The notes beneath the pieces were generated by a model. That model saw only the letters and a list, made by a program, of their open reading frames with translations, ran no database searches and was not told the origin of the DNA. 64,000 nucleotides of DNA from Dermanyssus gallinae (taxonomy: Eukaryota > Arthropoda > Arachnida > Mesostigmata > Dermanyssidae): the NCBI GenBank assembly GCA_003439945.1, contig QVRM01002399.1:124001-188000 (forward strand), read 5' to 3'. Both the position numbers and the translations under genes were made by a program. This document shows positions 35,166-48,283 of the stretch, in pieces (the first letter of the stretch is position 1; each line of letters starts with the position of its first letter).

Positions 35166-36357
35166 GCCGTAGGGTTTCTGGAGATCCCATAGGAAGTGTT
35201 TTCATTCCCCATAATTGTTTGCTAATGACAATAAAACAAACAACAGGACTGGTTGTATATTCATAATTACACATAAAAAAGATTAAACATTTTGGGAGTT
35301 CTCACGGAAAAGAACATCATTGGATGTTTGGCCTGATAATGCCAGGACCGGTGAAGGTTTAAGAAGTTTTCTAACTCTCTTACGAGTAAAAATCCTTAAC
35401 GATTGTATACAAATTTCCATATAAATATGTATTTGTTTGCTGCCAATATCAGCCCACTATTTTTGTTGCAGGTTATACCCGTTTCATTATCCACAAAATA
35501 TTCTGCTATTAGAATAAACACATGTATATTGTTTAATTGTATTGCTAAGATGGCAATATTTTAACACCTATTGTTTTTTTATAATTAATAATTTGACTAA
35601 TATTGTGCCCATTCTAATACAGCCGTATCCTGATACATACATTGAGTTCCTAACGTTTGAACTATGCCTAAAACGAGCTGAAGCTGCGTTTCTTGTTTGA
35701 CGGTTCATATTTATTTAAGTAATCTAAAATTGTGTTCGAGGACGTTACCTGTGCTCATTTTGAATGAGATTTTATTCAAAGGGAGATATATTAGAAGCAA
35801 ACGCTCTTCCATCTGGTTTGAGTAAGCCGGAGTCGAGGTACTATTCGAAGCTAGGAAAAGAAAAAAACGGCTTTGGTGCAAATTTAGCAATGATAGTCAG
35901 CCTCCAAAAAGTTCAAATATGTATTGATAGGAAAAGCGACAATCTGTTTGCCATTTTACCAAGGCATTCTAGAAGCCAATGTACAAAACCGCGTTATTGC
36001 GATGGATCCGGGTGGTAACTTTTCAACAGCAAACGACTCAAAGACTTTCTACTGTGAAACTTTCCCAAACAACTTAACGACAGTTTACTGTGAAAAGTAT
36101 TTTCCTAGTAAAAGTATAATGCTTAGTGTAGTGCAGCGAGGGATTACGTGTGTGTAATTAGAGTTAGCCCGCTGTGCGCAGGGGGTGAGTATTGATCAGA
36201 CGCCCTCGATGAACCAGATCCTACAAACTTATGCGGAACAACGTCGGTACGCGTAATGCGGTCGACTCTAATCGCAGTATTATATACCTACGCAATAATT
36301 AAATTAGTGTCCGTATTTAACGTCAGACGGCGTAATAACATACACAACTTACAATCG
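35166..36357. other. unassigned DNA
   Basis: Two short frames at 35764-36157 are open but show no dependable motif. Confidence 0.35.
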
Positions 36358-36430
36358 TAAGCCTTAGGTCTCGCGCTCTGCCACAAGGACTGTTGGGGAA
36401 ACCATAGATTATCTTAACATGTCCGGCCCT
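36358..36430 (+). repeat. interspersed repeat, partial copy 3
   Basis: CTGCCACAAGGACTGTTGGG, then TAGATTATCTTAACATGTCC, match the middle of copy 1 (21694-21737). The rest is not recognisable. Confidence 0.5.
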
Positions 36431-37532
36431 CGGTGCATTGAAGATATACCTCAGGTTAAGTGCCGAGCCCGTAGGGGACGGAGGAAAGTCTAGAATTAAA
36501 AACAACCTCCCTAAAAAATGTTTTTAAGTTCTAATTCTAAGTCTCGCGCTATTTTCAGACACGAGTTAAAAGTGGCAAATGTAACCATAAATATCATTAT
36601 AGACATCCATATAGGTATGTATACAAACCCACTAAAAACCTGGTGGCCCCCTAACCTACACGACCGGGATACTTGTGGTATTACTTCAGTGCATGTAGGG
36701 AACATTCGTGTCTGATTACGAAGCCGCATTACGTCGATTAAACAACCAAAATGTATGAACTTTATGTAACGAAAGATTTAAATTTACAAGCTAAAGGGCT
36801 ATAAAAGCGTAGTGCCAAAAAACCGTTAGCCGACGTGTTTTTATCGAGCTATTTACGGTTCGGTTCGTCTGCCGGTCGTTTGAATTCAGTGGCACTTTGG
36901 CAGAAAAACAGGATCGCTTTAAGCTTAACTTGCGATTTCATCGTATTATAGGGGAACTTATGTTTTGACATTATATGCCTAAAGACAACCGTTTGTAACC
37001 TGTTCCACCTGACCAATGGCATGTATTGACAGCGAAGAAGCCGTGAATGACTTTTACTTGACTTGTCATATAATGTTGTTCTCAAGAAGATGGCCGTAAT
37101 CGAAGCCTATTTACAAGTAATCTCATTTTGGTGTTGTGCTTTTTTTCTTATGCTTCAGCAAGCCCTAGTGACTGACAGTGATAATTGTGCCGCTACTGAG
37201 AATCATGTAAAGACACGAAAATGCAAACAAACGATGCCACCATGACAGCTTAAGGTTTGCATAGAAATCAAGAAGTATGGCCTCATCTTTAAAAACGTAT
37301 TTAAAAGCTAAATTAACTAGTTAAAGTTGATGGTGATGCGATTTGCTCCAGCGCAGCCACGATGATGACTTCAATATGGGCGATTATCATTATTGGAGCA
37401 GAGTAGAGTTGTTGCTCGATAATAATGCTTAAACTCCTGTCTGTAGTCAAACATCACGTGACATGAAAGTGTGAAATTCAACACCAGTTAACCAGTAAGT
37501 AGTGCGGTGACTGGCTAGTTGACAAGAGTATA
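36431..37532. other. unassigned DNA
   Basis: No gene or repeat recognised. Confidence 0.4.
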
Positions 37533-37564
37533 TTTTCTGTCCTCCTTGCTTGGAGGACAGAAAA
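37533..37564. other. perfect 13-bp-arm hairpin
   Basis: TTTTCTGTCCTCC (37533-37545) and its exact complement GGAGGACAGAAAA (37552-37564) flank a six-base loop TTGCTT. No gene end is visible beside it, so no role is assigned. Confidence 0.85.
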
Positions 37565-40500
37565 CATTTGCGTTAGATGCTCGTAGAACGCTTTGCTTGC
37601 TGTACTAGCTGCCACGTTCTCCCAGTTCAAATCTGTTTCTTTTATGCGACTGTTGTTCACCACAAGCTTTCTGTCGACGTATTACCACTGGTAGTACTAA
37701 CGTTCGCATCAGGAGTGTGTGCTTTTGTTTTTGTGGACGAATTTTTGCGCCCTCTTCAAGTCTGTCTACTTGCGGAGGTTTTGTCGCGCATGCACACATA
37801 GAATTGCGAACAACGGTCAGATTTTGCAAATTTATCACCGTTTTTCACGACTAGATCAGGCGGTCAAAAAGAAGAGCTATCTATCCATTCATGCGTTCGT
37901 CTGTTCGTGGCTGCATTTGGTGTGGTGAAGCCCAAGTTGAGTTCACCAAAGTCGAGGCGTTTTCGGCTGCTATTATTTCTCGTGCTGTAATCACCGCCGC
38001 CGCCGTCGCCGCCGCCGCTGCTGACAGCACAGCCACAGCCTTCCTTTCATCTTCGATGTCATCTTCGACAACGTTGACTTGGTTGGATTTTTCTTCTGCG
38101 GGTCGTCAACGAGTGGCTTGGCCGCTGGCCAGAAGGAGACGTATCAGAGCACGGATAAACGGCAAGCAATACCACGAACTAATCGAATAAGTCAACATTC
38201 GTTTCAGCTCTTCGAACGCAAAACGCTTTTTGTTAACGCCATGCCATTTGGCTAACGTGGTCGTTGTCGTTGTCGTCGTCGTCGTCAACCCGGCTCTCGA
38301 CATCCGCGAGATCGGAGTAGATCCAGCAAGTGAGGCAGCGAGTGAGAATTGTCGAAGAAGCCGAGTCGCTGCCATTGTTGCTCTTGTTGTTGTTGTTGTT
38401 GTCACCGTTGCCGTCGAGTCGTTACTCTGTTATCATTGTTGTTGCTGATGCTGCTGCTGTTGTTGCTCTTGGTATTGTTGTTGTTGTTGTTGTTGTTATT
38501 TCTCAATGTTGTAGTGATCGTTCTCATTGCTGTTGTTGTTATTGTTGTTGTTGTTCATGACATTTTTTACCCGCTCCGTGAATAGCTGCCGCCGCGGAAC
38601 ACCAATAAAGAGGTAGGCAACGCGCGAACTCGCCGCAGACTTTTCTCCCAAATCCAGCAACGAGGATCGCGCAAGCGGACGGGCTTCGCTCCCGGAACAG
38701 TGCAGACGCAGACCGCCGACGTAGCCTCCGTGTGTGTGTGAGTCGAGAACTGTCGTCATGAACGACAACAAGAAGGATGATGATGATGATGATGTTGATG
38801 ATGATCTCTCAACGTGTGTCTCTATCTCGAGACGCCAGCTTCGTGGGGACTGCTTTGTCAGAACGGCGGCGCCAGCAGCAGCAGCAGCAGCACAGCAAAA
38901 CAACGACATGGAAGAAGACATGGAGGTGCATAGCTAGCTAGGTAGGTAGGTGTCTCGTGGCAACTAGCCGGCGAACACCATCCGACTCACAGCATTGAAT
39001 GACGACGGCGACAACCAGGCGACGACTCTGATCATGCTGCTGCTGCTGCTGCCGCTGCCGCAAGTCGCCTGCTTGTTTGTGGGTCGGTCGTTTGGAATGC
39101 GACAACGAGTTAACGCGCCCGCTACAGCGATCAATGGACAGTTCGAGGCGGCTGTTCTGCGTTCTCCGTTGGTGGCGGATCACGTCGCCACGACGCAATA
39201 ACACTAACACCAGCCCCAACATGACAAACATCACCATCACTAACAACAACAACAACGTCGTCGTCGAGTATAGTCAGTCATAAATAGATATCGAACTAAC
39301 GATGACCAGACCGAAAAGCAACGCGACAGCCGAAAAGCAAGCTCGGGCCTTCGAACGAACGAAACGATACGCCAACAACGGCGGCCAGATTAAGAATAAT
39401 GTACAGACGGATCGGCGGTCGACAATCTCCGTAAACTGGCAAACCAGCCGCCAGATCTAATCTGACTAAGGATGTCTGTCTAGCAGCTCAAGTCGTATCG
39501 AGTTGCCAGCCGGCCGTTCGGCGGCTTAGACTTAGCAAGACAATGTGCAGCTCAACAACAGTCTGGTGTGAGGCTTACCTCATGTGTGACAGACACTACA
39601 AACATTTACAACGGAAGCGTCTAAAACACTACTAGAAACGAATATTTTGCTGGTGTTCCTGCGTGCAAGCATAAGCGACAAACGACAAAAAATCACAACA
39701 GAGAGCAAGCAAGTAACACAACCCTATCCTTGGCGTCATTTGGCAGCGTGGTCAACACGACAACAACGGAACCATATTGAAAAAAACACACACACTAAAC
39801 AAACGGCAACTGGAATAATAAAGAAAGTACCAGATATTGCAGCAGCAGCAGTAATCGCGTTAGTAGGAAAACAGCAACATCTACAGCTGCGACACGGGAC
39901 GTTGAGCAACTGTCGTAACGGTAAGGCGAGGAACAAATAAGAATAACATGATAACAAAATCAACACCAACAACAACAACAAGAACCGTAGCAACAACAAA
40001 AACAACCACAACAACAGTCGTTACTACAATAACAACATCATCATTAACAACAACAGTTGTTGATCAACCAGTGGAAGCAGCCGCCGCAGCAGCAGCAGCA
40101 GCAACACCGACAGTAGCGACAATATGAACAACGACAACAGCTGCGCAGAATTAAGAGAATTCTCCTTTTGCACTTCCCCCCTCTCTCTCCCGCCTCTATC
40201 TCTCTCCCCCTCTCTCCTGCACGTTCCTATTTGTCTTAGTGCAGCAATAATGCAGCAATTTCGGCTGTCTTTGCCTCGCTTGTGAGTTTTCATCATCGGC
40301 GTTGTCGTTTTCTCTGCGGACCTGCCATTTCCTCGCATGTTGTTGTTGTCGTCGCCTTTGGTCTCCTTTGTCTTTGTCGATCTTCGACTGTCTTCTGACT
40401 CGAGCCAGCATCGTCCGGCCCCGGCGGGCTGTGTCATCCCAGCCTACCCCAGCCCCCTAGATTTTTTTGTTATTCTTGCTTCTCTTTTTGTCGCTTCTAG

Positions 40501-40625
40501 CTTCGTCTCGTGCGCGGGATCTCGTTGTGCGAGTCTATTGTCGACGTGCTGCTATTTGTCAATTGAAGAGCAAAAGAAGAAGAAAACGAAGAAGAGGGGA
40601 GGGACAAGCGAACAAACGGGGCGAG

Positions 40626-40690
40626 AGGGGCGGTTGGGAGGGGGGGGGGGGTTGAAAAAGGGGGGGGTTGGGAGGGTAAGGGGATGAGGG
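40626..40690 (+). other. G-quadruplex-prone G-tract cluster
   Basis: Runs of 4, 3, 13, 8, 3, 3 and 4 G lie within about 65 bases with short loops. This exceeds the usual four-tract requirement for intramolecular G4 formation. Confidence 0.75.
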
Positions 40691-41236
40691 AGGAGATTGA
40701 GAAACAGCAGCGGGAAAGCTGACAGCCAGCCAGCCCGCCGTGATTTGATTGGGATTGAAACGAAAGGCGCGCCGGACTGGCCGCAAACAAACCAGCCGGC
40801 CAAGCATTTAAACAGACAGATAGACAGAGAGTTGGATAGACGGACAAGGAGTTCGCCCCGTTGTCGTCGTCGTCGTCGTTGTGGTCGTGGTCATTCCCGT
40901 CGGTCGCCACTGTTACCGCCGCCCGGTGGCGATGTTGCTCACCATCACGGCAATGGCAGTGGCGGCAGCGGCGGCCATGCCGCTCGATCGTCATCGGCCA
41001 GCACCAGCAGAAATCGACGCCAAGCGTGGGTAAATTAGCTAATATTTCAACAGTTATGCGCAGCGCGATGACATTTCGCTCGTTCGATGCTCGATGCGCA
41101 CACATGGTACCTCTCACTGTGCACTGGGCACTTGGTACTTTTCGATTCCGCTTCTGGCCTCCGAGCGAAGTAGCTCGAACGTTTTTTGTTTTTTTTTGTC
41201 GCTCTGAGACTGCTCGTGGCATCATGGTTTAATCAC

Positions 41237-41262
41237 TGAAGAAGAAGAAGAAGAAGAAGAAG
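41237..41262 (+). repeat. (GAA)n repeat
   Basis: Eight GAA units, ending in GAGAAAAG. Confidence 0.9.
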
Positions 41263-41807
41263 AGAAAAGAAAGATCAGAAGACAGAAATAGCAATCACGG
41301 AAAGAGTGAAAGCGCCACACCGCTGCCAGCATGCCGACATGACGACAGCAAGAAGAAACGCAAGAACCACATCAGCAGCAAGGACTCGGAGAAAAGCAAC
41401 ATGAAGAACGTTTGAGCAGTGGGCCAATGTCGATGTGGTGGACTGGCGATTTCATCGTTCGGTTTCAGATCGGGGCAACACATGTTTCGACAAATGTAAT
41501 TTTAGATTTACACAAAAGGATATCATAATTAGCATATGATGTCAAATATAGATTGATAGCATTCATCGAAACAAGTTTCTTAGTTGGTGAGCAAATACGA
41601 TGTACAACTATAGACAAGTAGCACAGTTTGCAACTAAGGGGTGTGTATTATGACCAATTTAGTAACTGTGTTGGCATTCGACTGGTCCGAATGCCAAACA
41701 AATGTTGAGCAATTAGTCAAATTAACTAAATATAATCGAACCCTTAATTTTAATATTTTTTATATAACCGTGTTTATACATTTTAAAGAGCCAGTCGTGG
41801 TTTAACG

Positions 41808-41809
<2 letters not shown>

Positions 41810-41854
<45 letters not shown>
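41810..41854. repeat. (TA)n microsatellite
   Basis: About 22 TA units. Confidence 0.95.
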
Positions 41855-41861
<7 letters not shown>

Positions 41862-44339
41862 TGCGTCTTAATTTTCCATTCTAGATATATTTCCACTGCA
41901 GGTATTTTAAAGGAAGTGTACGCCCGGCTTCCTTAAGTTGCATGTTCTAAAAACAAGAGATTATTTCGAGCCTCTATCGGGACCTGCGATCGGTAAAAGT
42001 CGAGGCCGTCATAGAGAAGATGCCCCGATGGACTTACGGGGACATTCTACTAAGACAGGGAAACAATTGAGCTATTTATAAGTATTGTTCAAATATGTAT
42101 TTATATATAATACATATAGTTAGCTTTTGAAATAGATACTTATATATAATCCAACAATTGGCCGTCGTTACATAAACCTCAGTCCGTGTTGCCACAACGT
42201 AGAAATAAGATGGCTGTTATCGTTGCAACACAAGGCTCTGACCGCTCATGTTGTATTGTAACCGGCAGGGTTTAGCCCGTAGCACTATCCGTGCTCGTGA
42301 GGTTATTGTTTGTTTTGCATCTAGTTACAGAAAGCAATACTCCTAACAGTTAAGGTAACGTAAACTGTATTGAAAAATTGACGTTTTGCTCGGACGGATG
42401 AAATAAAGAAAACGCTTTTTAGCTCATGTTTGTTGTAGAAGTGAGGCCCCTTCTCGGTAAGTGGGGTTAAATCTTTAAGACCTGTTCGAAGGCTGTCACG
42501 ACAACGGTTTGATATCCCCAGGGACTATTTGAGCGAGACATAAGAAATTTGAGATGAGCTAATGTAAGTTTCTCGGCAAGGGCGACACGAGGAAGCTCAC
42601 GAAGCAGCCCACTTGGCGAACGGCGCATAGCCGAGTGGAAGGATGGAGTCTGTGAACCAGGGAATGAGGAATAGCATACACGAAGAAGAGTTTAACTGTT
42701 TTGACAGTTTTCACATGGAGCGTGCAGTATTGTCGCTCCGGTCGGCGCGCGACTATGCCTGTTAAACCGATTCCCTGGCCGTGCGGTTCCCGAGGGAGCT
42801 GTAGTCGAGTCTTGTCGCGTGGTGTCGTCTCGTTGAAGCCGGGTTTGCCTCGACCTGAGGGCCCAAGTAGTCAGGATCCTTTTGAAGGATGAGCGTTATT
42901 TAGGCGCTCGGTCGTACCACTTTTCGCTACCGCTCCGGTGGACTCGATTCTTCTCTTGCCTTGCCACTTGTCCGCCTTCCCCCCCCCTCCCTACCTTCCC
43001 CTACTTACCCATAATACAGCGACGTCATCGACCTGCTGGCTACGTTGTTCCTACCCCAATTCTTCCCAGCCACACCAAGAAATAGGCTGACAGTGCCATC
43101 AATTAATAACTTTAACTTTCAGCAGCGCTCCATACTGAACAAAACGTTTTGACAAAGGCGGAGCCTGTGAAGGAATTAGTGTCCTATCCGAAAAGGGTAG
43201 AATTATAGGGTTGAACCGTGCGGTGACATAACATTGCCTTTGCATACTATTATACGTAGACTGACATACATACATAATCATACATAAAAGCATACAGCCA
43301 GCCTTGAGAACTTAGATCAATGCGTTGTTGAGCCGACTGGCGTATTGTCCAACATTCATTATCAAGCAGGGGTCTTCACTAAAGATAGTAAAGCCACACT
43401 TCTGAAGAACACACAAGCTGATATCTTAACTAGCAATGCGTAATAGTTTCAACGGTAATTCTTCAATTACCTCTTACTAACTCTGTTTACCTTAAACCTC
43501 GCAGTTCGACAAAAGTCACATTGATTTAGTATGTATTTCGTCGAAAGTAAGTGTACAATATTCAGGGTGACTAGCCAATTCCTCCACGTCAGCCGTCAGT
43601 AGTGAATGTTGCAGCGAAAAACATTGGCTGTAACGTTTTTACCCGTAGTAGGCGTTATTTCACATTATCTTACGCAACCTAGGCAAATATTCACAATACT
43701 ACGCTGTACCAAATTCGTCACAAGCAGCTGCTTGTCTTATCAATAATAAGTGGTGCGGCATTAACGTGCCATGCTAATGTACAATAACAGGAATCGTTAT
43801 TCAAATGTGCCGTGTTAACGTCTAAAACCGTTTTCAGGCGGGTCGATTACGCCTGAATATATCTTGCGACGGTTTGCGTCACCCACTCGAAAGTGGGCTC
43901 TGCTGATCCAAGACGAGCCATACAAGATTGATCGCACCCCTCGCGTCCTCCCCTAACTACGTATGTGTCTGTCTCAAAGCGGCGCTTTAAACCTTATCTC
44001 AACTCGGGCTAACTGAACGTAGTAGTGCTACCAGCTGGGTCCTACTTTTTACGGCTAATCCAACCAGCTTGCCTCTCCCTCTTGCATGCAAACATGCGTG
44101 TCTATACCTCATACGAGATACGGACAGAGCAAACTGGGTAGCTGGCGTAACGTCGACAAGGACAAAACGAGTATTTTAGAATGTATCGCTGCCAAGCAAT
44201 ATCCTTCTTCGTTTTCATATGCCGCCGCTGCTGCTGCTTCTGTGGTGCAAATTACAATCCGGAATGATCAAACATTGAAACGGTATAGACTGTCAAATTA
44301 GTTAGCGATCGCCGACTGTTCCTGTGTTAAGTAAGCTCC
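41855..44339. other. unassigned DNA
   Basis: No gene, RNA or transposon recognised. Confidence 0.4.
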
Positions 44340-45840
44340 TGATGCTACTGTCGCCTTCGCTTGGCTTCTTGGCCCGGCTGCGCTGCTGTGTCTGATGGCT
44401 GAAGCTCAGCGACCGCCATTGCGTGCCGAAGGCTATTCGGCACGAGATGTTGTACCTCTGCCCGTCTGCGTGCGTCCGGAGCGTTTACCTAAATCTTCTG
44501 GGCTCTAGAACTAGATCGTTGTCGTGACGAGGCTGTTACTCCCACGACGCAGTCGTTGGCAATGTCAGAGATAGGTTTATTTCCCTTCAGACAAGCTTTG
44601 CATTTGCGGCTGGCCGCGGCCCGTTTCTTTTTCCTGGCTTCTTTCTTTTCTTTTGTTTTAGCTTGTCGACTGCTCGTAACTCGAATCAGCGCGTAACTCG
44701 TCGTTTCGGGTGTCGGTCGTGCTGGTTAAATGTGAGTCGGCTTAGTTTTAAGCGAGCAAATTGTCGTGGCTGGATGGCAGACCGGCCGGCCAGTTTGGGG
44801 CCGTCCGGTTTGCTCTTGTCTCAATTTGCATGCAAAGTGACTCGTTTCCGTGCTCACCGACGGCCGAGATCAGCGGCGCGAGACCTGAGTTTGCTGCAGG
44901 AGTATTGCTGGTCGTAGCACTAGCAGTAGCAGCAGCAGCAGAAGCAGAAGCAGTCGTAACGGCAACGGCGGTGGCGGCAGCGGCGGGAACAGAAGCAGCA
45001 GCCCCCGTAGTGGGGACATTGCCCCACAACCACCACCACCTCCTGAACAGAATGGGCCGACCGCCGGTCGCCGAGGTCAACGTGGAACCAACCAACTCAG
45101 TAGTGATCCCAAATGAGTTGTGGTGGCCGTTCCGCGGCGACGGCTTCGTGCGCGGCGGCTGTGTGACCCCTAGCAAACCTTACGCCCGCCCAAACCCCTT
45201 TCTCGCACATCTTCGCCACACCTCGCTCTACATCCACTCACACCCGCTTTGTGCGCAGCTCTGATTCCTTCCACTTGCTCGGCCAGTGCAGCCCATGTAC
45301 ACTATGCATGTGGCCGAAAACGGCGACCACGGCCAATGCTTGTCGTCATTGGGGCACAACGATGTCGACGACGCCCACCGCTACTGGCGGCGCCAGACAA
45401 ACTTTCGTCAGATGATTACAGAGGTTACAGGCGTCGTACAGTGCCGCCGCTAGTCCGCAAAGTCGCGCCTCACGCCCACAAAGCTTCCCCGCGTTGCCCC
45501 TACTACCATTAATTGCTGCTGCTGCGGCGGCTGCAGCTGTTGTACCTAGTATTGTTGTTCTTGTTGCTGTTGTTGTTGTTTCTGTTATATACATAACCAT
45601 TCCAATGCCGCTGCTATAGTAGCACCTCCCAGGAAACTGCGCGTCTTCGTCGTCCCTTGCAGCTCGTGCTTTCTTTTCTACATACTTTCTCGTTAAGGCA
45701 GGGGGAAAGGGGGCTGCAGGGTCTCGTAGTGAAGTCAGAATGGCATTAGCCCTTTTCGTTATTCTCTCCGACGTCCCCCGATCGGCCTGTCTGTCGGTTC
45801 GCTCACCGCCCGCGCAAAACAAACGAATCGGCATTTAGGA
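44340..45840. other. GC island with GCA and TTG runs
   Basis: GCA/GTA runs at 44918-45002 and TTG runs near 45555-45580 are embedded in GC-rich sequence. A 167-codon frame (44761-45264, +) and a 142-codon frame opposite (45176-44748) are both open, which points to repeat-driven openness. Confidence 0.4.
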
Positions 45841-46167
45841 TCGGCATGACAGTGTGCGGCCCTCCGGTCCAGTTTCTTCTCCATGTTCACTGCAGCGCGA
45901 AAGGCCGAATAAAAAAGGAACCCATCTTCTCAGTTTAGTCAGCTTGCCTTACGAGCCGATCTATCTCTGAACGAAACGACACAACTTTTAGATGCTGTGA
46001 CATTTGTTGGCCTAGTATATTCCTTCATTAGCTATGCGAGCTGCTGTGTAAACGTTAAGCAGGTAATGCTTTACTTAAAGCAGTTGGCTCTGTTTTATTA
46101 CATTGAATATATATGTACATTCCTAAAAACAGTAAAGCCTGTCTAATATTGTTGTAATTGATACGTT

Positions 46168-46209
<42 letters not shown>

Positions 46210-46799
46210 ATAAATAGCGTTTAGTGTATAGTCAAGTACTCTCATATTAGTTTATTGCAGAAATGTATGTAATTTGGCCAGTTAGTTTTTCGTATTTTCC
46301 GTTATACCGATACGCAGTACGATAGGGTTTTACCCCGAGCACGACCTCAACTCTGAATGGCTAATGTAAATAGCTCCTTTATCCAATCTCAGTTCTGTAT
46401 TTTTGTATATTATATAATTGTGAGGGAATCAGCCCTCATACATTCTTTGTTGGAATCCGTGTAACTCCCAATCGTTGTATTAACTAGATTCAAAATTATA
46501 ATTTATCATTATAGATGCTACCGTGACTGACTTTTTAGCACATTCTAGGGTCCGTCGCGATGCGACTCGGGCCATTTAATACTTCCACATTAACAACCCT
46601 TTAGATTTTTCTCCTTTTGCGTTTAAAGCCCTAGGCAGCCTGAGCACGTAAAGACTGCACTTATTAACGAAATTTGCGAACTCTTGAAACTAGCCGACCG
46701 TGTCGAGCGTCTTTAAAATTAAGTCACACATGTATATTTAGCTTTATTAACCGATGGCTGGTTTACAATATTGTGCGTAGAAAGAAAACAAACGTTTAC
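45841..46799. other. unassigned DNA with (TA)n
   Basis: A (TA)n run lies at 46172-46203. Nothing else recognised. Confidence 0.4.
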
Positions 46800-46961
46800 A
46801 TTCAAATTCAAATGCACCTTTATTTTGTCAAAGGGATACATTATTTAAAATTTACAAACCGTTACCTAGATACATACAATAGTTAGTTTACTTGTGTGCC
46901 GACATTTGCGCTGTTAGCGTTTCAAGTTCTCAGTGCCCTCGCAATCCGCCACGAAACTATG

Positions 46962-48280
46962 TTATTTACACGATCTGTCTTGGCAATTTGTTTTGACGAG
47001 GATGGCGTTAGCGCTTCTAAGATTGTTTAACCGAATGCTAAAATAGTTTGATGTATTTGATGAGTTTATAAAACGATTGTACATGCGAAAATCCGCTCTG
47101 GACTGCAGTTCCCGAATAGGGCTTATCACAATAGAATTTCGGGCAATGCTACACCTTAACGAGACACGACGAAGGAATCTTCTCTGTACACTTTCCATTG
47201 CTTCAATGTGTTTGTCTAAATAAGGCCGCTAAACTTCACAGCAATAGATGAACTTACGTACAAACTTTAGACTATTATAAAACCTTATGTAAAAATTGTA
47301 ATCATGAATTATAAAACAACGAATTATGGTATTAGATATAATATTAGCTGATCGGATGTCACGTACCCGACTCACGAAAGCTATTGTTTACGCGAACGCA
47401 AAACTCTCTACGGGTAAGATAACTAGCAATCCATGATATAGAGCAAGTATCAACATTTAAGTACCTAAGCTCTCGTACAGGTCTCACATGATTTACTCTA
47501 TTAAATGCCTTTGAGAAATCAATATACATACAATAAAAGGTCAGCCTATTGCTATTATTATAGTAGCCCAATCTTGAGTCATTTCGACGAGTCGAGTTGC
47601 CGTGGATTTGCATTTCGTAAAACCAAATTGGTTCTCATCCAGCAAGCATTTGGATTGAAGAAAATTAAACATATGGCCCACTAGCAGTTTTTCATAGATA
47701 TTACATGCGATAGATGATTGAGCTACAGGTCAGTAGTTATCTACATTTAATTTTAGACCCTTCTTATGTAGAAGAGTTATGGCTGATTGCCGATTTTTTT
47801 TTGCACAATGCCATTTATATAGGACCTACTAAATATAAAAAAGGTTCAGGTATCAATTTAGTAAGAATATTATATTCTGACAATTCAATTTATTAAGAAT
47901 ATTATATTTTGACATTTCCAAGCATGGACAGCTATCTCTCGAGACCACGTCCGTTGGAGACACCTTTGGGAACTGAACCCCCTTGGGCAACATAAACCGA
48001 CGAGAAGACGTTCTAAATGCATTTGCTTTAGAAGCGTCGCCTACGAGAATTGTCCGAGCTATATTTAAAACCGCAATGTTTACTTTTCTTTTAATCGTTT
48101 ATTTGCATATCTAAAAAACGACTTTGTGTTTTTAAAATCAAGACTAGCTTCTTCCATTATACGAAGTCTTCTAGTTGCCTTCCTCAACATTTTTCATACT
48201 GCTCATTTGGCTCCTGATCAATCAGCCGTTTCAGATGGGTTACATATTTACGTAAATAAGCATTACTTTTTTTAGAGACG
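46962..48280 (-). pseudogene. CR1-like reverse transcriptase half, broken
   Basis: The linker reads KKSNAYLRKYVTHLKRLIDQ, then a frameshifted SLDFKNTKSFFRYANKRLKEK and RRFMLPKGVQFPKVSP. RT motifs follow: LLHKKGLKLNVDNY-stop-PVA, IYEKLLVGHMFNFL, DENQFGFTKCKSTATRLVEM, then in another frame FYCMYIDFSKAFNRVNHVRP (catalytic Asp) and ISWIASYLTRREFCVRVNN. The YxDD block is not recognisable, so the middle of the RT is deleted or decayed between about 47360 and 47200. The end has IESVQRRFLRRVSLR-type sequence and RADFRMYNRFIN, as in CR1 C-termini. It would copy the element's RNA at the target site. Multiple frameshifts make it a pseudogene. Confidence 0.8.
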
Positions 48281-48283
48281 GGT

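Larger units (their letters stand above)
37890..41482. other. long trinucleotide-rich GC island
   Basis: TTG/TCG runs (38255-38290, 38385-38555), GAT runs (38776-38808), CAG runs (38873-38892), CAA runs (39960-40060) and GAA runs (41237-41262) recur through 3.6 kb. Many frames are open on both strands, the longest being 242 codons at 41225-40497 (-). A Thr/Ala-rich frame at 39905-40125 (+) includes an ATG at 39948. None has a recognisable domain. The island may be the regulatory or first-exon region of a host gene. Confidence 0.4.

Noticed and set aside
35764..36157. A frame with AMDPGGNFSTAND resembling the RuvC-I motif of TnpB/Fanzor proteins
   Set aside because: Only one short motif-like stretch in about 130 codons. 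No second RuvC block, zinc finger or element ends were seen, so chance is more likely.
40497..41225. A 242-codon minus-strand frame
   Set aside because: Low complexity, overlaps open frames on the other strand and in other phases, and no known domain is seen.
42615..42680. TAGCCGAGTGG, a perfect A-box, suggesting a tRNA gene
   Set aside because: No B box at tRNA distance and no cloverleaf pairing, so it is a chance match.
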